Positions 50,578-61,450 of a DNA stretch of 64,000 bases are shown in pieces. Source of the DNA: Lyophyllum atratum (Eukaryota > Basidiomycota > Agaricomycetes > Agaricales > Lyophyllaceae); NCBI GenBank assembly GCA_014905825.1, contig JACGCN010000016.1, positions 372,001 through 436,000 on the forward strand. Direction: 5' to 3'. The stretch's first letter is position 1; each line of letters starts with the position of its first letter. A program made the position numbers and the translations under genes. The notes under the pieces were generated by a model, which worked only from the letters and a program-made list of their open reading frames with translations, was not told the origin of the DNA and did no database searches.

Positions 50578-52510
50578 CTAATCCTTCTTCACCTTCCCCC
50601 CAACATCCCCAAGCCTCTGCCCAACCCTCACCTTCTGCCCCGCCTTCACCGCAAACTCAAAGTCCGCCGGCGCCTCAAACACCAGTACAATCGTGCTCCC
50701 GAGGCAGAACCCGCCCATCTCCTGCGCGGGCGTGAGGGGCTGCCCGTTGAGGATGGGCGAGGCGGCGGAGTAGACGGCTTCGGAGTAGGTCCCGGGGGGT
50801 GGGGGGCGGCCGCGGACGTTCGTGCGGAGGGCCTAGGGGGTGGGTGGGGGGAGAGTTAGCCGGGGGGTCGGGAGTATGAAATGGGAATGGAAATGGAAAG
50901 GAAGGAAGGCGGGGAAGGGAAGGGTAGAGGGGGGGGAGGAAGGGGTACTCACTTGGTCGAAGTTGATCTTGATGCTGCCGACGTTGGTGGCGCCGACAGG
51001 GACCATGCTGAAGAAGCCATACTTCCACCGGCCGAGGAGGGCTACCCGCTCGTTGAGGACGAACAGGTTCTCCAGTCGCTTCGCCATGTAAGGCGAGACG
51101 GAGTACAGCTCGCCTTTAATGACAGGAATGATATGAATCATGAAGGGACGCCGAGGAGGTAGAAACTAAAAAAAACTGACCGACAAAGTGCCGCCGCTTC
51201 TCGACGACCCACGCGGTGGGACTATGGAAGCGGTGGTAATCGCCTGGTGCGAGGTATATGACGGAGAAGAACAAGGCGTTGCCGGGTTTCACCATTTTGC
51301 CGGACGTACTCCTGCGCTTGCTCTCCAGCGACGGCTTGACACCCACCTCCAGCGCAACAGACGCGTCGTGCACCAGCTTCTCCTTCACGTCCTCCTCAGG
51401 CTCGACGGACGCGTCGACCTGTGCCCCGAATTTCTTCGGGGGCGCGCCAGGCTCCAGTGGGTCGGGGGAGTCGGTGGTAGGTGTGGTGGAGCCGCTGCTG
51501 GGGGTTGCAGCGCCGAGGAGCTGGTCGAGGCTGTATTCGATGCCATTGACGTTGGCGAATTCCCGATCGTCGACGATGCTCATGTCGCGACTGCGTTGTA
51601 GAGAGGATGGGGAGACGACGGAGACCGGGGAGCCAGGGCGTTCCACGCCAAGGAGGGCATCGAGGGAGTATGTGATGCCCTTCACCTGCTCCACACGCGT
51701 GCCCTGGACAGTGCCAAAGTGGAGTACGGTCCCGTCAGCGGGGCTCACTAAGGCGGCGGGGTCTACGGGCCGTGCGCCGGGCTTGAGTTTGCGGTAGAAG
51801 AAGGCGCCGAGGGAGGGGTATGCCTTGAGGTCTGGGGGGTCAATCTCATCGAGGTTGCAGCCAAAGGCGGCGGCGTAGAGGCGGATGCCGAAGGGGCGGA
51901 ACCAGACGGGGAGTTCGAGGGAGTTGAGGTAGCCCCATAGGCGTGACATGTTGCGGAGGGGGAGGGCGCCGATGACGTGGACCTAAGAGGACGATGGGTC
52001 AGTGAATCTTGGAGGATGTGGTGGGGACGCACCTGCCAGGGGCCTTTGAGCCGGATGACCTCATTGCCGTGCTCGTCGACGAGGACCTCTTTGCTTGCTT
52101 GTCTTGCCTTTTTCCGGTACTGGATGGCGACTAGGAGTAGTGCCCCGACCGCCAGCGGCAGCGGGTACCATTTGGTCGGTGTTTCCGTCCATGCGTTAAT
52201 TAGTTTACCTACGGATGGAATCAGGCGGCGCTCTCGCTTGCACATGCCCATGATATCACATACGGTAAAATGGCAGTGCTGCTGCGCCCTTGGTATTCAA
52301 CCCGCCTCCGCTGGAGCCTTCGTTGCCCGACCTCGTCGAGTACGCACGGCTCCGCACGGTTCGTATCAGTGCCGAAGTCTTGTTCGTGCTGTGCACCCAG
52401 CATTTTGCAAAAACAGACGAGGCCGACGCCGAGGAGGCGTTGATGACTCTCGTCGCAGCGTACAGCGGCTTCCGGCCTTTAGTTAGGATCGTCTTTCTAG
52501 AGAAAAGCAT
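50578..52510 (-). CDS. PSD1: Mitochondrial phosphatidylserine decarboxylase
   Basis: Makes phosphatidylethanolamine from phosphatidylserine at the inner mitochondrial membrane. The N-terminus (52510, [20 protein letters not shown]) is Arg/Ser/Ala-rich like a presequence. After an intron comes a membrane segment [20 protein letters not shown]. The decarboxylase core then follows: [54 protein letters not shown] Ser/Pro/Glu-rich insert (51420-51620) follows. Then [40 protein letters not shown] and [20 protein letters not shown]. The LGST self-cleavage motif (codons 50703-50692, in [14 protein letters not shown]) yields the pyruvoyl Ser. End is GGKVKKD. The insert with its repeated YSLD(A/Q)LLG segment is longer than in yeast. 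Confidence 0.94.
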
Positions 52511-53190
52511 GAGTGGTCGTGGAATCTATATCGTGGGCATAGAGCTGAGCAGAATGACGGTCGTGGCGTGACTCGTGTGCGGGCAATTGTTGGGGAAAAG
52601 GGCTGGTCAGGGCTTCGGCTAAGAAGTAGACGTACGAATTCAATTCCCGCACCGCCTCGTGCACTGACGGGGCTAGTGCGCGGGGCGCTCGGCGCGTTGA
52701 ACACAGTCTTCTCAACATTGGGGGGCTCAGGGAACGGTGCTCTCTCGTTTATGCTCGCATCGTATAGAGAGCGGAAGAAAGGAGGAGCGACGACCAAGAC
52801 AGGTGCGGCAGTCGGAAGTGATACGCGGAGGCATTTCTATATAGGGCAATTCGCAAAAAAAAAAATCTTATGCCGAGGAGATAGTATCGACGTATGTAGA
52901 GGACAATCGTGTGCGTATATGATATAAGTGAATAGAATAAAGCAACCGAGGCTGTATGTCTGATAAGCTCATAATTTGACAGAGCTCTCCGAAAACCTAA
53001 TGCTAGAACAACAGAACGTACTGTTGACAACGATGTATATTATAGGCAGTAGGTAGAATAACACGTAGTTGAAACAGCAGTAAGTGGTAAAAGTACATGA
53101 TAAAAGCGGAATACAAGAGGGTAGGAGAATTGATAATTGGATTGGACAGGCGTATGGTATAATTTAGTATGACGTACCGAGCAGGAAATA
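52511..53190. other. Intergenic, PSD1 promoter side
   Basis: 680 bp between two minus-strand genes. The left 300 bp are GC-rich with overlapping open frames on both strands (minus 52797-52483; plus 52568-52927) that resemble no family. The right half is AT-rich and probably the GTPase 3' region. Confidence 0.4.
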
Positions 53191-54230
53191 TCATCTGGTA
53201 TAACGATTCCACATCCTGCTCGCGACCTTCCTCTTACTTGCCTCGATCTGTTCTTGGATGTGGCCAGCCACCTCTCTCCTTCGCTTCTCATCCAGGTCTG
53301 AATCCAACTGCAACGCAAGATTGATCATGCCTCTGCCCAAACGCTTCCTCTTCCCAGCCTTCTCTTCCGCATCAGCCTGTTCCAGAATCGCATTCGCCAA
53401 CAGCCTCCTTTCGCCCTCGTCCAGAAGTGGATCCAACTGCAGAGCGCGGTAAACAGTCTCGCTAAGGACCAGAATAGAGCCCAAGTTCAGAGCCGAGGCG
53501 AACTGATTGTACAGCCGTCGAGCCACTTTGGTGAATCGCCCTGCTGTTGAGCCTTGGTGAAGCCAAGGGTCCGTAGCGTAAGTCGATTTGATCAACGCCT
53601 TGACCACTTTCTGCGACTCTTCGTGGTAATTCCCCTCTTTATTCTTCCTACCCGTCACGCACGCGCGACCGCTAAACGCCATGCCTTTCTCCCTCAGCAC
53701 CCAGCTATTCTGCGCCCACCAAACCTCCCCCGCCATCTGCTCCAGCACGTCATCCATGTGCGTCAGGAGAAGGATGATCGGGACTTGCTTCTCGCAGAAG
53801 ATATCATGGAACATTCGGTACGTCTTCTGGTGGTGGCCCGTAATGCGCGGTCCACGCACCACGTAGACGAGGAGGTGCACCCCGCTGGCGGTGTTGCGCA
53901 TGAGACGGTACAGGGCTGCGATGGCCGCGCCGCTATCCAAGGTACCGCGCGAACCTTCGCCCAGACCCACTGTGTCGTAGATCCCGTATGTCTCGTCTCC
54001 GAACTGTCGGACGTAGTAGTCGGTCTGGAAAGTAACGCCCTGGGCACAATCGTCGACGTGGGCGAGAGGGTCCGTGGCCGAGTCGGCGAGCATGTTGATG
54101 ATGGAGCTCTTCCCGGCTCCTGTTTCGCCGAAAAGAATAATGGTTTTAACTGATTTCCCCTCGATCCTAAAAAGATATGATTTAGTTTTCGCCTAGAGCC
54201 AAGGTCAGCTACGTACTCGGATTTCGACAT
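53191..54230 (-). CDS. AIG1/GIMAP-like GTPase 1
   Basis: P-loop GTPase of the AIG1 type (TRAFAC septin-like group); such proteins bind GTP and often polymerise on membranes. Two exons (54230-54217, 54166-53191) give 329 residues. G1 GETGAGKSSIINML at residues 18-31; a Thr-containing G2 region (CAQGVTFQTDYYV); G3 YDTVGLGEGS; the AIG1-typical hydrophobic strand VHLLVYVVRGPRITGHHQKT; G4 IILLLTHMDD (Thr-His-Met-Asp instead of N/TKxD); G5-like CVTGRKN. The C-terminus has two copies of a charged helical unit (LQLDPLLDEGERRLLANAIL... and LQLDSDLDEKRRREVAGHIQ...). No transmembrane tail. Paralogous to the genes ending at 58707 and 61451. Biological role in fungi is unknown. Confidence 0.85.
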
Positions 54231-55486
54231 GATGTCGGTATGCGTGCAATGCCTGCTGCTGTATATGAGAAACGAAGTTGCAATCACCAGACGGTATGGG
54301 TCGTAGCACAGGGTCCCACAAGCGACCTGTCTATAAATCTTCAACCGACGCTATGACGCAGCAAGACTGCCGTATGGCACGTTCCTGCGAGGAAAGGGTC
54401 GGTAGTCTGCATACAGCCATGTGGAAGCCACGCTGAGTCTGTTCGTGGTGATCGCGTGTTTCAGCGGATCCCAACAGCTGTAAGAAAGCATGGCGTCTTT
54501 TGGCCAAACAATGGAAGAGATAAGCGCTGAGCGCTTGCACGGAACGGAGCTCGGGAGCATGGGCATTCGCAGTTCCGTGGCACTAATGCTCCAAGAACTT
54601 GAGCGCCACGAGAGAGAGAGCTGAAAACGTTTCTAGGAGCACGAGCTTGCCGTTTCAAGAGCAGAGCGGCTTCCACATTTCAGTGGAGCACTCCGACTAT
54701 ACGACGTTCGCTGAAACATGAGGTTTCGTTTTTGTTTTATGGCCTGACCAGAATTCAAATATGAGCCCTCGGCTCCTGCCATAGTAGATAGATAGGAGGG
54801 CGCACATACCGTCGTCAGGTGCGTAGAGCGAGTTAGATCCTAGAATGGATGCCTCTAGATGCCCTCTTCTGTCCTGTCGGCGGAACCGAGCGATGGTGGT
54901 CGGTCCAGGTTGGGTGCGTAGTGGAAATTCGAGAATCGGAAAGTAAAGTCGCCATCAATATGGTTGAATCATGAACCATGAGATCCGATTAGATTAGATT
55001 GGTTGGCATGCCCGTGCTCCTCGTCACTTCAGAGCTCCCATCCTCTCCCGTCTCAACACTCGAACACCGTCGATGAAACGGAGCAGAAGGCCGCGGTCAA
55101 AATATCTCCTCTTCAAATGTCTTTGTGACGCGTGTCTAAAGAGATGGTCGTGTCGGTACAGTGGACATGACTGTACACCATCGTTCGATGCTTTCCGTTA
55201 CTCAACGCGTTAGCCAGCTCATACCATCTACGCTTCGAGGACTTCGCCAGCAGATGACCGCAGAGCGCACATGTACAGATCGATCCCACATCAAGGACGA
55301 GGAGTTCTTCCCCACGGATTTTCACAGCCGTGTGATTCTCACTCGCTCAAGTTGCTAACCCATGACTACATGTCGCTCCAGTTTACGTTCTTAAGTGAGA
55401 TACCGAACTCCTGGCCACAGCAAACATTCGTGACTTCTCTTTCAGCATTATGGTCATCTGAGAACTTTTCTTCCCAACCGTGACGA
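54231..55486. other. Divergent promoter region, GTPase 1 / GH78
   Basis: 1.26 kb with no supported gene. It includes upstream sequence of the GTPase (-) and the glycosidase (+). Short frames show no family resemblance. Confidence 0.4.
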
Positions 55487-55493
55487 TATAAAA
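55487..55493 (+). promoter_or_regulatory. TATA box of the GH78-type gene
   Basis: TATAAAA in the context GACGATATAAAAGGAGGGG. It lies only 14 bp before an in-frame ATG at 55507. Transcription starting 25-35 bp downstream would skip that ATG and use the one at 55537. Confidence 0.6.
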
Positions 55494-55536
55494 GGAGGGG
55501 TCCAATGTGATGGAGCGGCCCCAGACGGGCCTGCTC

Positions 55537-58040
55537 ATGTTTCTCTATCTTCTGCTGCCTCTCTGTCTCTGGATCAGCCGTTCCGATGCTAGGGCACCCT
55601 CTGGTCCTTGGGATGCTTTCAACTATGCTCCTTCGAGCCGAAATGTCCGCCCGACAGCCGTGCACTCCGTGCATGGAAGGGTGCAGGGCTCAGACCGCCT
55701 TGTTGCTCCACGCGGAGGTTCTGCGACCCTTACTGGTAACGGCTCCTACTTAGTTCTGGATTTCGGGCAAGAGGTTCGTCAAATGATTTTTGCGAATTCA
55801 CTTATTACCCAACCTTAGTCTCTCAACTCAGGTCGGAGGCACAACTTCCCTCACCATAGACAAAGCGATGCCCAACTCAGCTCTTTCGCTGTCCTTTACC
55901 GAGTCCTCTGAATTTATCAGTCCCATCAACTCGGATGACTCCTGCCATTCCGTAGCTACAATGGACTCCGATGGTGTGCAGAGGTTGCCGTCGCCTCTCG
56001 CTATCGGCACATTCACTCAAACGCTTGGTCAACAAAGAGGCGGATTTAAGTATCTAACCATCGTATCGAACTCGGACGCTCCTGTTACCATCTCCAACGT
56101 GACTGTTCATACCACCTGGATGCCTCACTGGGACGACTTACGGGCTTATACGGGATATTTCTTCGCCCGTGACCCCGAGTTCCACGACCCTCAATTCTTG
56201 ACCAAACTTTGGTATGCTGGTGCCTATACCGTGCAGACGAATACCATCGACTCTCATCAGGCTCGTCAGCAGCCCTGCCCGTCGCCACACGGTACGTCTA
56301 ATATTTTCTTCAATGATGCAACCCAGTAACCTTGACTATTGGATCGAAGGCTGGGCTAACAACGCGTCTGGGGGTCCCGTAGAAGGACCTATTCTTGTCG
56401 ATGGCGCAAAACGTGACAGGTACGTATCTTGAGCCCTATAGAAGAGCACCGCACTGATCGTACTCGTGGGACCGTCAAAGAAATATCTGGCCAGGTGCGT
56501 ATGATTGCCCATCTTGAGTAGATGATATCAGATTCACCGTGCAATCACAGGGGATATGGGGATATCCTCTCACACAGAGCTTGTAGCATTGAATGACTTA
56601 TTACCAACCAAGAACGCCTTGGCCGTCATGTTCTCTACCCAGGACCCCGTCACAGGATCTCTCCAATATTCCGGGCCACCCATCAATGCAAGAGGAAGTG
56701 ACACGTATATATCTTGGTCTTTGATCGGAACACATAACTATTTCCTCTATACCGGCGACCTTGATTTCGTGCGATCTGTCTGGGGAAATTATACTAAGGC
56801 CTTGGCGTTCCTCGAGGGTCAGGTGGATTCAACAGGATTAATGAATGTTCCTCAGGCTTTCGCTAACGATTGGGGAAGAGATAACGGCCAAGGATACAAT
56901 TCAGCGGCAAATGCCGTCATGTATCGGGTAGGTTATATTTCTCGTTTTCTCGTCATCGTTGCTTTACCTGATGGCATTTTTAGTCGTTGGTGACTGCTGC
57001 AGACCTCGCAGCGCATCTCGGGCTTGGGGATCTGGCTTCTGCCTATTCGTCAAATGCGACCTCATTGAAAAGCGCTTATAACAGGCTCTTGTGGGATAAC
57101 ACCACTGGGATGTTCCGGGATAATCCTACTACGACGCTGATCCCACAAGACGGCAATTCATTAGCTGTTCTTTTCAACGTTACGGAGTCACCTGCTCAGA
57201 ACGAAGCGATCAGCGAAGGCTTGACGAACTTTTGGACCGATATTGGGCCCTTGAGTCCGGAACTCAACGATACTATTATTCCGTTTGTTGGAGGTTTTGA
57301 GGTCAGTGTGTTTCCTTGACTCGAACATCGCTACTAAACTTAAGTATAACAGGTTCAAGCACATTTTATCGCCGGACAAGGGGAACGCGCCTTGGACCTT
57401 TTGCGCCGAGGTGCGTGACGTATCATATCAGACTCACAAGTGATTGACCGTTCTTATCTTTACAGAGGTGAGTCACCACCGAAGAACACTTCGCAAACTC
57501 GCTAACGTGTTTTGTGACATAGTGGGGTTACATGCTCTACACCGATATTTCTGTACAATCTTCTCTGTTGGAGGGCTTCACGCGTAACGGGTCTCTAGGG
57601 TATGTAATCGTTATCCATCAGACATCGCCTCACATTCCGGCTACAGGTATCGTGCCGCTGCAGGATACGACTTTGATCATTCATACACCAGCCATAGCCA
57701 TGGATGGGCTACAGGCCCTACTCCAGCCATGACTTTCTTTGTGCTGGGTTTGACGCTCACGTCCCCACAGGGTGCTACATGGTCTGTCGCACCTGTTTTG
57801 AGTGGCCTGGAAGCTGCGGAAGGTGGCTTAGAAACTGGCTTGGGATGGTTCGGGGTGAAGTGGAAGACGAATGATAACGTACTGACGCTGAGGCTGGACG
57901 TACCTGCCGGCACCCAAGGCATAGTCAAGGTTCCGGGAAGAGGTCAAATTCAGGTTGACGGAAAGATGACATCAGCTGTAGCTGAAGGTGAAGGTTTGGA
58001 CCTCGCAGGCGGAAAACATACCATCGTCCGAGGTCTGTAA
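55537..58040 (+). CDS. Secreted GH78-type alpha-L-rhamnosidase-like glycosidase
   Basis: Probable six-hairpin glycosidase acting on rhamnose-containing plant or other polysaccharides outside the cell. MFLYLLLPLCLWISRSDA is the signal peptide; this ATG is preferred because of the TATA box at 55487. N-terminal beta-domain: DFGQEV then GGTTSLTIDKAM. Catalytic region: ILVDGAKRDR then NIWPGDMGISSHTE (acidic residues typical of the GH78 active site), ISWSLIGTHNYFLYTGDLDF, DWGRDNGQGYNSAANAVMYR, MFRDNPTTTLIPQDGNSLAV, GYMLYTDIS, and after the last intron YRAAAGYDFDHSYTSHSHGW. C-terminal beta-domain ends KHTIVRGL. About eight introns; one exon is only 14 nt. It stands between AIG1-like GTPase genes with no obvious functional link. 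Confidence 0.85.
56481..56494 (+). other. 14-nt microexon of the GH78-type gene
   Basis: AAATATCTGGCCAG, flanked by introns 56420-56480 (GTACGT...CAAAG) and 56495-56550 (GTGCGT...CACAG). Inclusion in phase 2/1 gives KRDR-NIWPG-DMG, the conserved GH78 active-site segment; skipping it shifts the frame. Confidence 0.75.
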
Positions 58041-58706
58041 TTACCAGAAGAAGGATTGTAAATTTGCTGGCACGTATTCGCCGAATGTTCGAGCCATCCC
58101 AGAATCGAATTCGCGCTTTTTTCTCCGCTTGCCTGTCATATTCGACTACCATAAAGGGACGTTCTATGGCCACTCTATAAAGTAACGTTGCCAGTGTCCT
58201 CCCTTTTATGTTGATACAATTCGGTCCGGGGCCTCCTTTCTATCCTCGTCATCCGCAATCTTTGTCGCCATAGACGCAGCTATACAACTCCGGAAGTCAC
58301 CGCAAGCGGTACTTAAGGCAAAAAGTGGGTATCCCACCAGCCTCGATTCACTCCTCCATATCGTTCATATAGCACGCCGCTTGCCCCCACTCCGTCGTAG
58401 GTCGTTGCATGAGCATCTCTAGTTGACCAAGTTATCTAAGGGTCGATGACGCTCGCTACATGCCGAGAGGCACCTCTGGCTGCGGCATCACAGAAACAGA
58501 TTCTTTGTGAAACACTTTTGAAGGACATACTTAGTATATGCTTATCGTGCTGTGTCGCGATAGAGTTAATCGCTCCGTAGTACCTAGAGCAAATTCCCCC
58601 CGATAAAAATGAGCCAATTTGATGATGGAATGGACCGTGTCGAGACCTGTAGCCAAAAGACTGGAACATATACTAAATATACAAAATGTACACGACGAGT
58701 AAGGAA
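58041..58706. other. Intergenic, convergent GH78 / GTPase 2
   Basis: 666 bp between two stop codons. Only 3' untranslated sequence is expected; nothing else seen. Confidence 0.45.
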
Positions 58707-59658
58707 CTAGTAGCGGGTGTGGCGTACAGGTAGGTAGCTCTCTCGACTCCGAGTTTTCCGCAGACTCTTTGTCCTCTTAGACTCCGCATTCACTTCCTTC
58801 TCAATGAAATTAGCCAACGACCTCCTTTGCCCATCGTCTAGATCTTTATCCTGTTGCAGAGCCTCGTAAATCACCTTATTGAGGACTAGAATGGACGACC
58901 GATTGAAAACCGAGGCGACCTGATTGTATAACTTCGTAAGCACCTGGGTGAGTCGCCAGGATGCTCGGCCTTCGTAGACCCAAGGCTCCCTAAGGCAAGC
59001 CGATTGGATATGATCCCTGACGATCTTTCGTGACGCCGCATGGTATTGCCCCGTGCTGTCCGTGCTCGTCATTACACACGCTCTTTTCTTGAATGTCATG
59101 CCTTTGTTGTCCAGCGTGTCTCCGTTCGCCGACCACCAAGCGGCTTCCGCCCCGGGCTTGTTCAACACATCATCCATATGCGTCAATAAAAGGATGATCG
59201 GCACCTCCTTCTCGCAAAAGATGTCGTGAAACATCTTGTAGGTGGTTTCATGATGGGCCGTAATGCGCGGTCCACGGACCACGTAGACAAGGAGATTGAC
59301 CCCGCCAGCAGTGGTACGCATCAGATGGTATAGAGCTGCGATGGCTTTCGCGCCATCCATCGTGCCAGCTGCGCTTTCACCAAGTCCGACGGTATCGTAG
59401 ATCCTGTACGTCTTATCGTCAATTTGCCTGTCGTAGCAGTCGCTGTGGCGAGTGACACCCTGCGCAGTGTTGTCAACTTTAGCTAGGCCTTTGAAGCCAG
59501 GAGAGGCGAGCATGTTAACAACGGAGCTTTTCCCCGCGCCAGTCTCCCCCAAGAGAATGATGGTTTTGATCGATCCTACTTCTTTTCTAATGAAATGCAA
59601 ATTAGTCTTCCCCTTGGAAGTTGGAACGAAGGATAGTGGCGCACTTGGGATTGGACAT
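58707..59658 (-). CDS. AIG1/GIMAP-like GTPase 2
   Basis: Paralogue of GTPase 1. Two exons (59658-59645, 59586-58707) give 297 residues: MSNPKKEVGSIKTIILLGET then GAGKSSVVNML. Exon 1 has the same 14-nt coding length and phase as in GTPase 1. G1 GETGAGKSS; G3 YDTVGLGESA; VNLLVYVVRGPRITAHHETT; G4 ILLLTHMDDVL; G5-like CVMTSTD. The C-terminal helical unit (LQQDKDLDDGQRRSLANFIE...) occurs once, then a basic end SKRTKSLRKTRSRES. An unspliced start at 59885 is open in frame but would read through the intron and add residues absent in the paralogues, so it is rejected. TATA box at 59755-59762. Confidence 0.85.
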
Positions 59659-59754
59659 CCTATCGATACACTTGTATGCCTGTGCGATATGAGAAGCAAA
59701 GTTGCGGTGCAAGCTATGTATGTGAGTCGTGGTATAGGAAATTTACAACTGACG

Positions 59755-59762
59755 TATTTATA
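59755..59762 (-). promoter_or_regulatory. TATA box of GTPase 2
   Basis: TATAAATA on the minus strand, about 97 bp upstream of the spliced start codon at 59658. It falls inside the longer unspliced frame from 59885, which further argues against that start. Confidence 0.55.
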
Positions 59763-61450
59763 ATATTCAAAGGAGACGCCCAAGGAGACGCCCAAGAGGC
59801 CGCAAGGCTGTCGCGTGGCAGTGACTTCATGTCGGTCTGTATATGGCTGTCCGGAAGCTTCCCTGAACTGATCCCCCTGTACCATGGGGTGTCTCCGATC
59901 GCTATTGGACAGTCATAGTTGCATAGCTTCGCTACCCTAGAAAACGTTAGTCAAGAGTTTGGAAAGGTTTTTATGAGCAAAATGCTAGCGTGGAAAGAGC
60001 AGAATCCTCATCGATTCGAAATTCGCAGCGACGATCCTGTAAACTCTGCAAGGAAGGCAGTGAGCTGGACATGCGCAAACTACCAAAGAATTTGTCTCGG
60101 TGGAAATCGGACAGGACGCCTGATACCAGCCCAGGGCTCACCAATACAATGAGTTGAGGATGCGCTTATTGCCGTATATCCCTGCATCTGTCACAATCGT
60201 GGGGCAGAACAGCAGGCAAAGGGCAGCTCTAATATTAAAACGGTGAGGAAAGTGGTGGCAGGTACTGCGAGCGTTCGTGGCTCAGGACCTCACGCTGACT
60301 GGATGTGATCGATGCACGTGGCTCGTTATTTTTAGCTTGAAAAGTCCGAGGTCTCCTGGGCCAACTCCTGCCACCCTCTGCCACCTCGAGCTTGTTTGGG
60401 CTCATCCGAGTACCTTCGAGCTTCTTGCTCTCAAACATTCATCATTTAGCTAGGGTTTGATACAATTTGATGACCAACAGACACGCTTACTGTACCCATT
60501 GCCCGAGCTCAGCCTTGGCTCGTATTGACGGGCCACTGCTGTTTTCATGACTGGCCATGGGTGTTTGAGCAATGGGCCACGGATGTTTCCGTGGCATGAA
60601 GCGGTGCACTATCTGCCATCGCCCGAGCTCAGCCATGGTTTTATTTGCTCTTTGTCTCCGAGGTACCTACTATTTCGGGTGCTCCTGGTGGGAGAAGCTC
60701 TTGCATCGGAGAGAGAGATTTGCGATGAGAGGCTTCATGCGCTGGCGGGCTGGTACAACGTATATTTACCTTCTACCAAGCACCTCTATTGGTTCGTATA
60801 TAATATACTGATATATATCGATGTTTTTTGTGGAGGTCAATTCTTTTCCCCAGCGCGATTGAATCTATACCTACGGCCTGGATCTCGCATTCCTTGCGTG
60901 GGTCTACGTACCTTTTATTGGCGACGCTGTGGTGTTTCTAAAGGTGGATGCTTGCCTCATGTTTGCCTCGTTTGAAACGCTGGAAGAAAGTCGGATCGAG
61001 TTTATCTCAACAATGTGCTTGCGGCGACACATTGGAGCAAATTATTATCTGCCAGGACGATATCGCGATCCGCCGGGCTGGGTGACGCCATGGCAGCCCA
61101 GGTCACGGTGGCGATGGAGATTTCAGAGTTCGGTCCTTGTCCGAGTCGTCCTTGCGACAGACATCGCTTCAGCTACCTGACTGGGCGGTTAAATCGCAAA
61201 TCACCTTGCTTCGTGTAATGACATCATGTCGTTGCAGTGTCGTGGTGTTAGGAACGTTAAGTGCGAGAACACAGGTACGTATAAGTACTGTCGCCGCGAC
61301 GCAGTCGCGCGTATGATAGAGATACGAAGCCAATGGGGAACTACTGGAAGTAGTAGGAACGTAAAACCCAAACAGTTGGACGGGACGTAGGGTAGCAATA
61401 TGGATAACTGGGCGGGGACAGAGCTGTTCCAGCACGCGGGGCGGGAAGCA
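59763..61450. other. Intergenic between GTPases 2 and 3, with short repeats
   Basis: About 1.7 kb without a supported gene. A 14-bp direct repeat GCCCGAGCTCAGCC occurs at 60501 and 60621, exactly 120 bp apart. Between the copies, three imperfect GGCCA...TGTTT units follow each other. No decayed GTPase copy was recognised. Confidence 0.45.
60501..60634. repeat. 120-bp-spaced direct repeat with internal tandem units
   Basis: GCCCGAGCTCAGCC at 60501-60514 and again at 60621-60634. Inside, GGCCACTGCTGTTTT, GGCCATGGGTGTTTG and GGCCACGGATGTTTC form three related units. Possibly a small satellite seed; significance unknown. Confidence 0.55.

Noticed and set aside
52483..52927. Overlapping open frames on both strands upstream of PSD1
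   Set aside because: GC-rich chance frames; neither shows homology nor joins in frame to PSD1.
55507..55536. ATG 55507/55510 as start of the GH78 gene
   Set aside because: Too close to the TATA box to lie in the transcript; ATG 55537 gives a better signal peptide.
59586..59885. Upstream extension of GTPase 2 to ATG 59885
   Set aside because: Reads through the conserved first intron, crosses a TATA box and adds residues absent from the paralogues.
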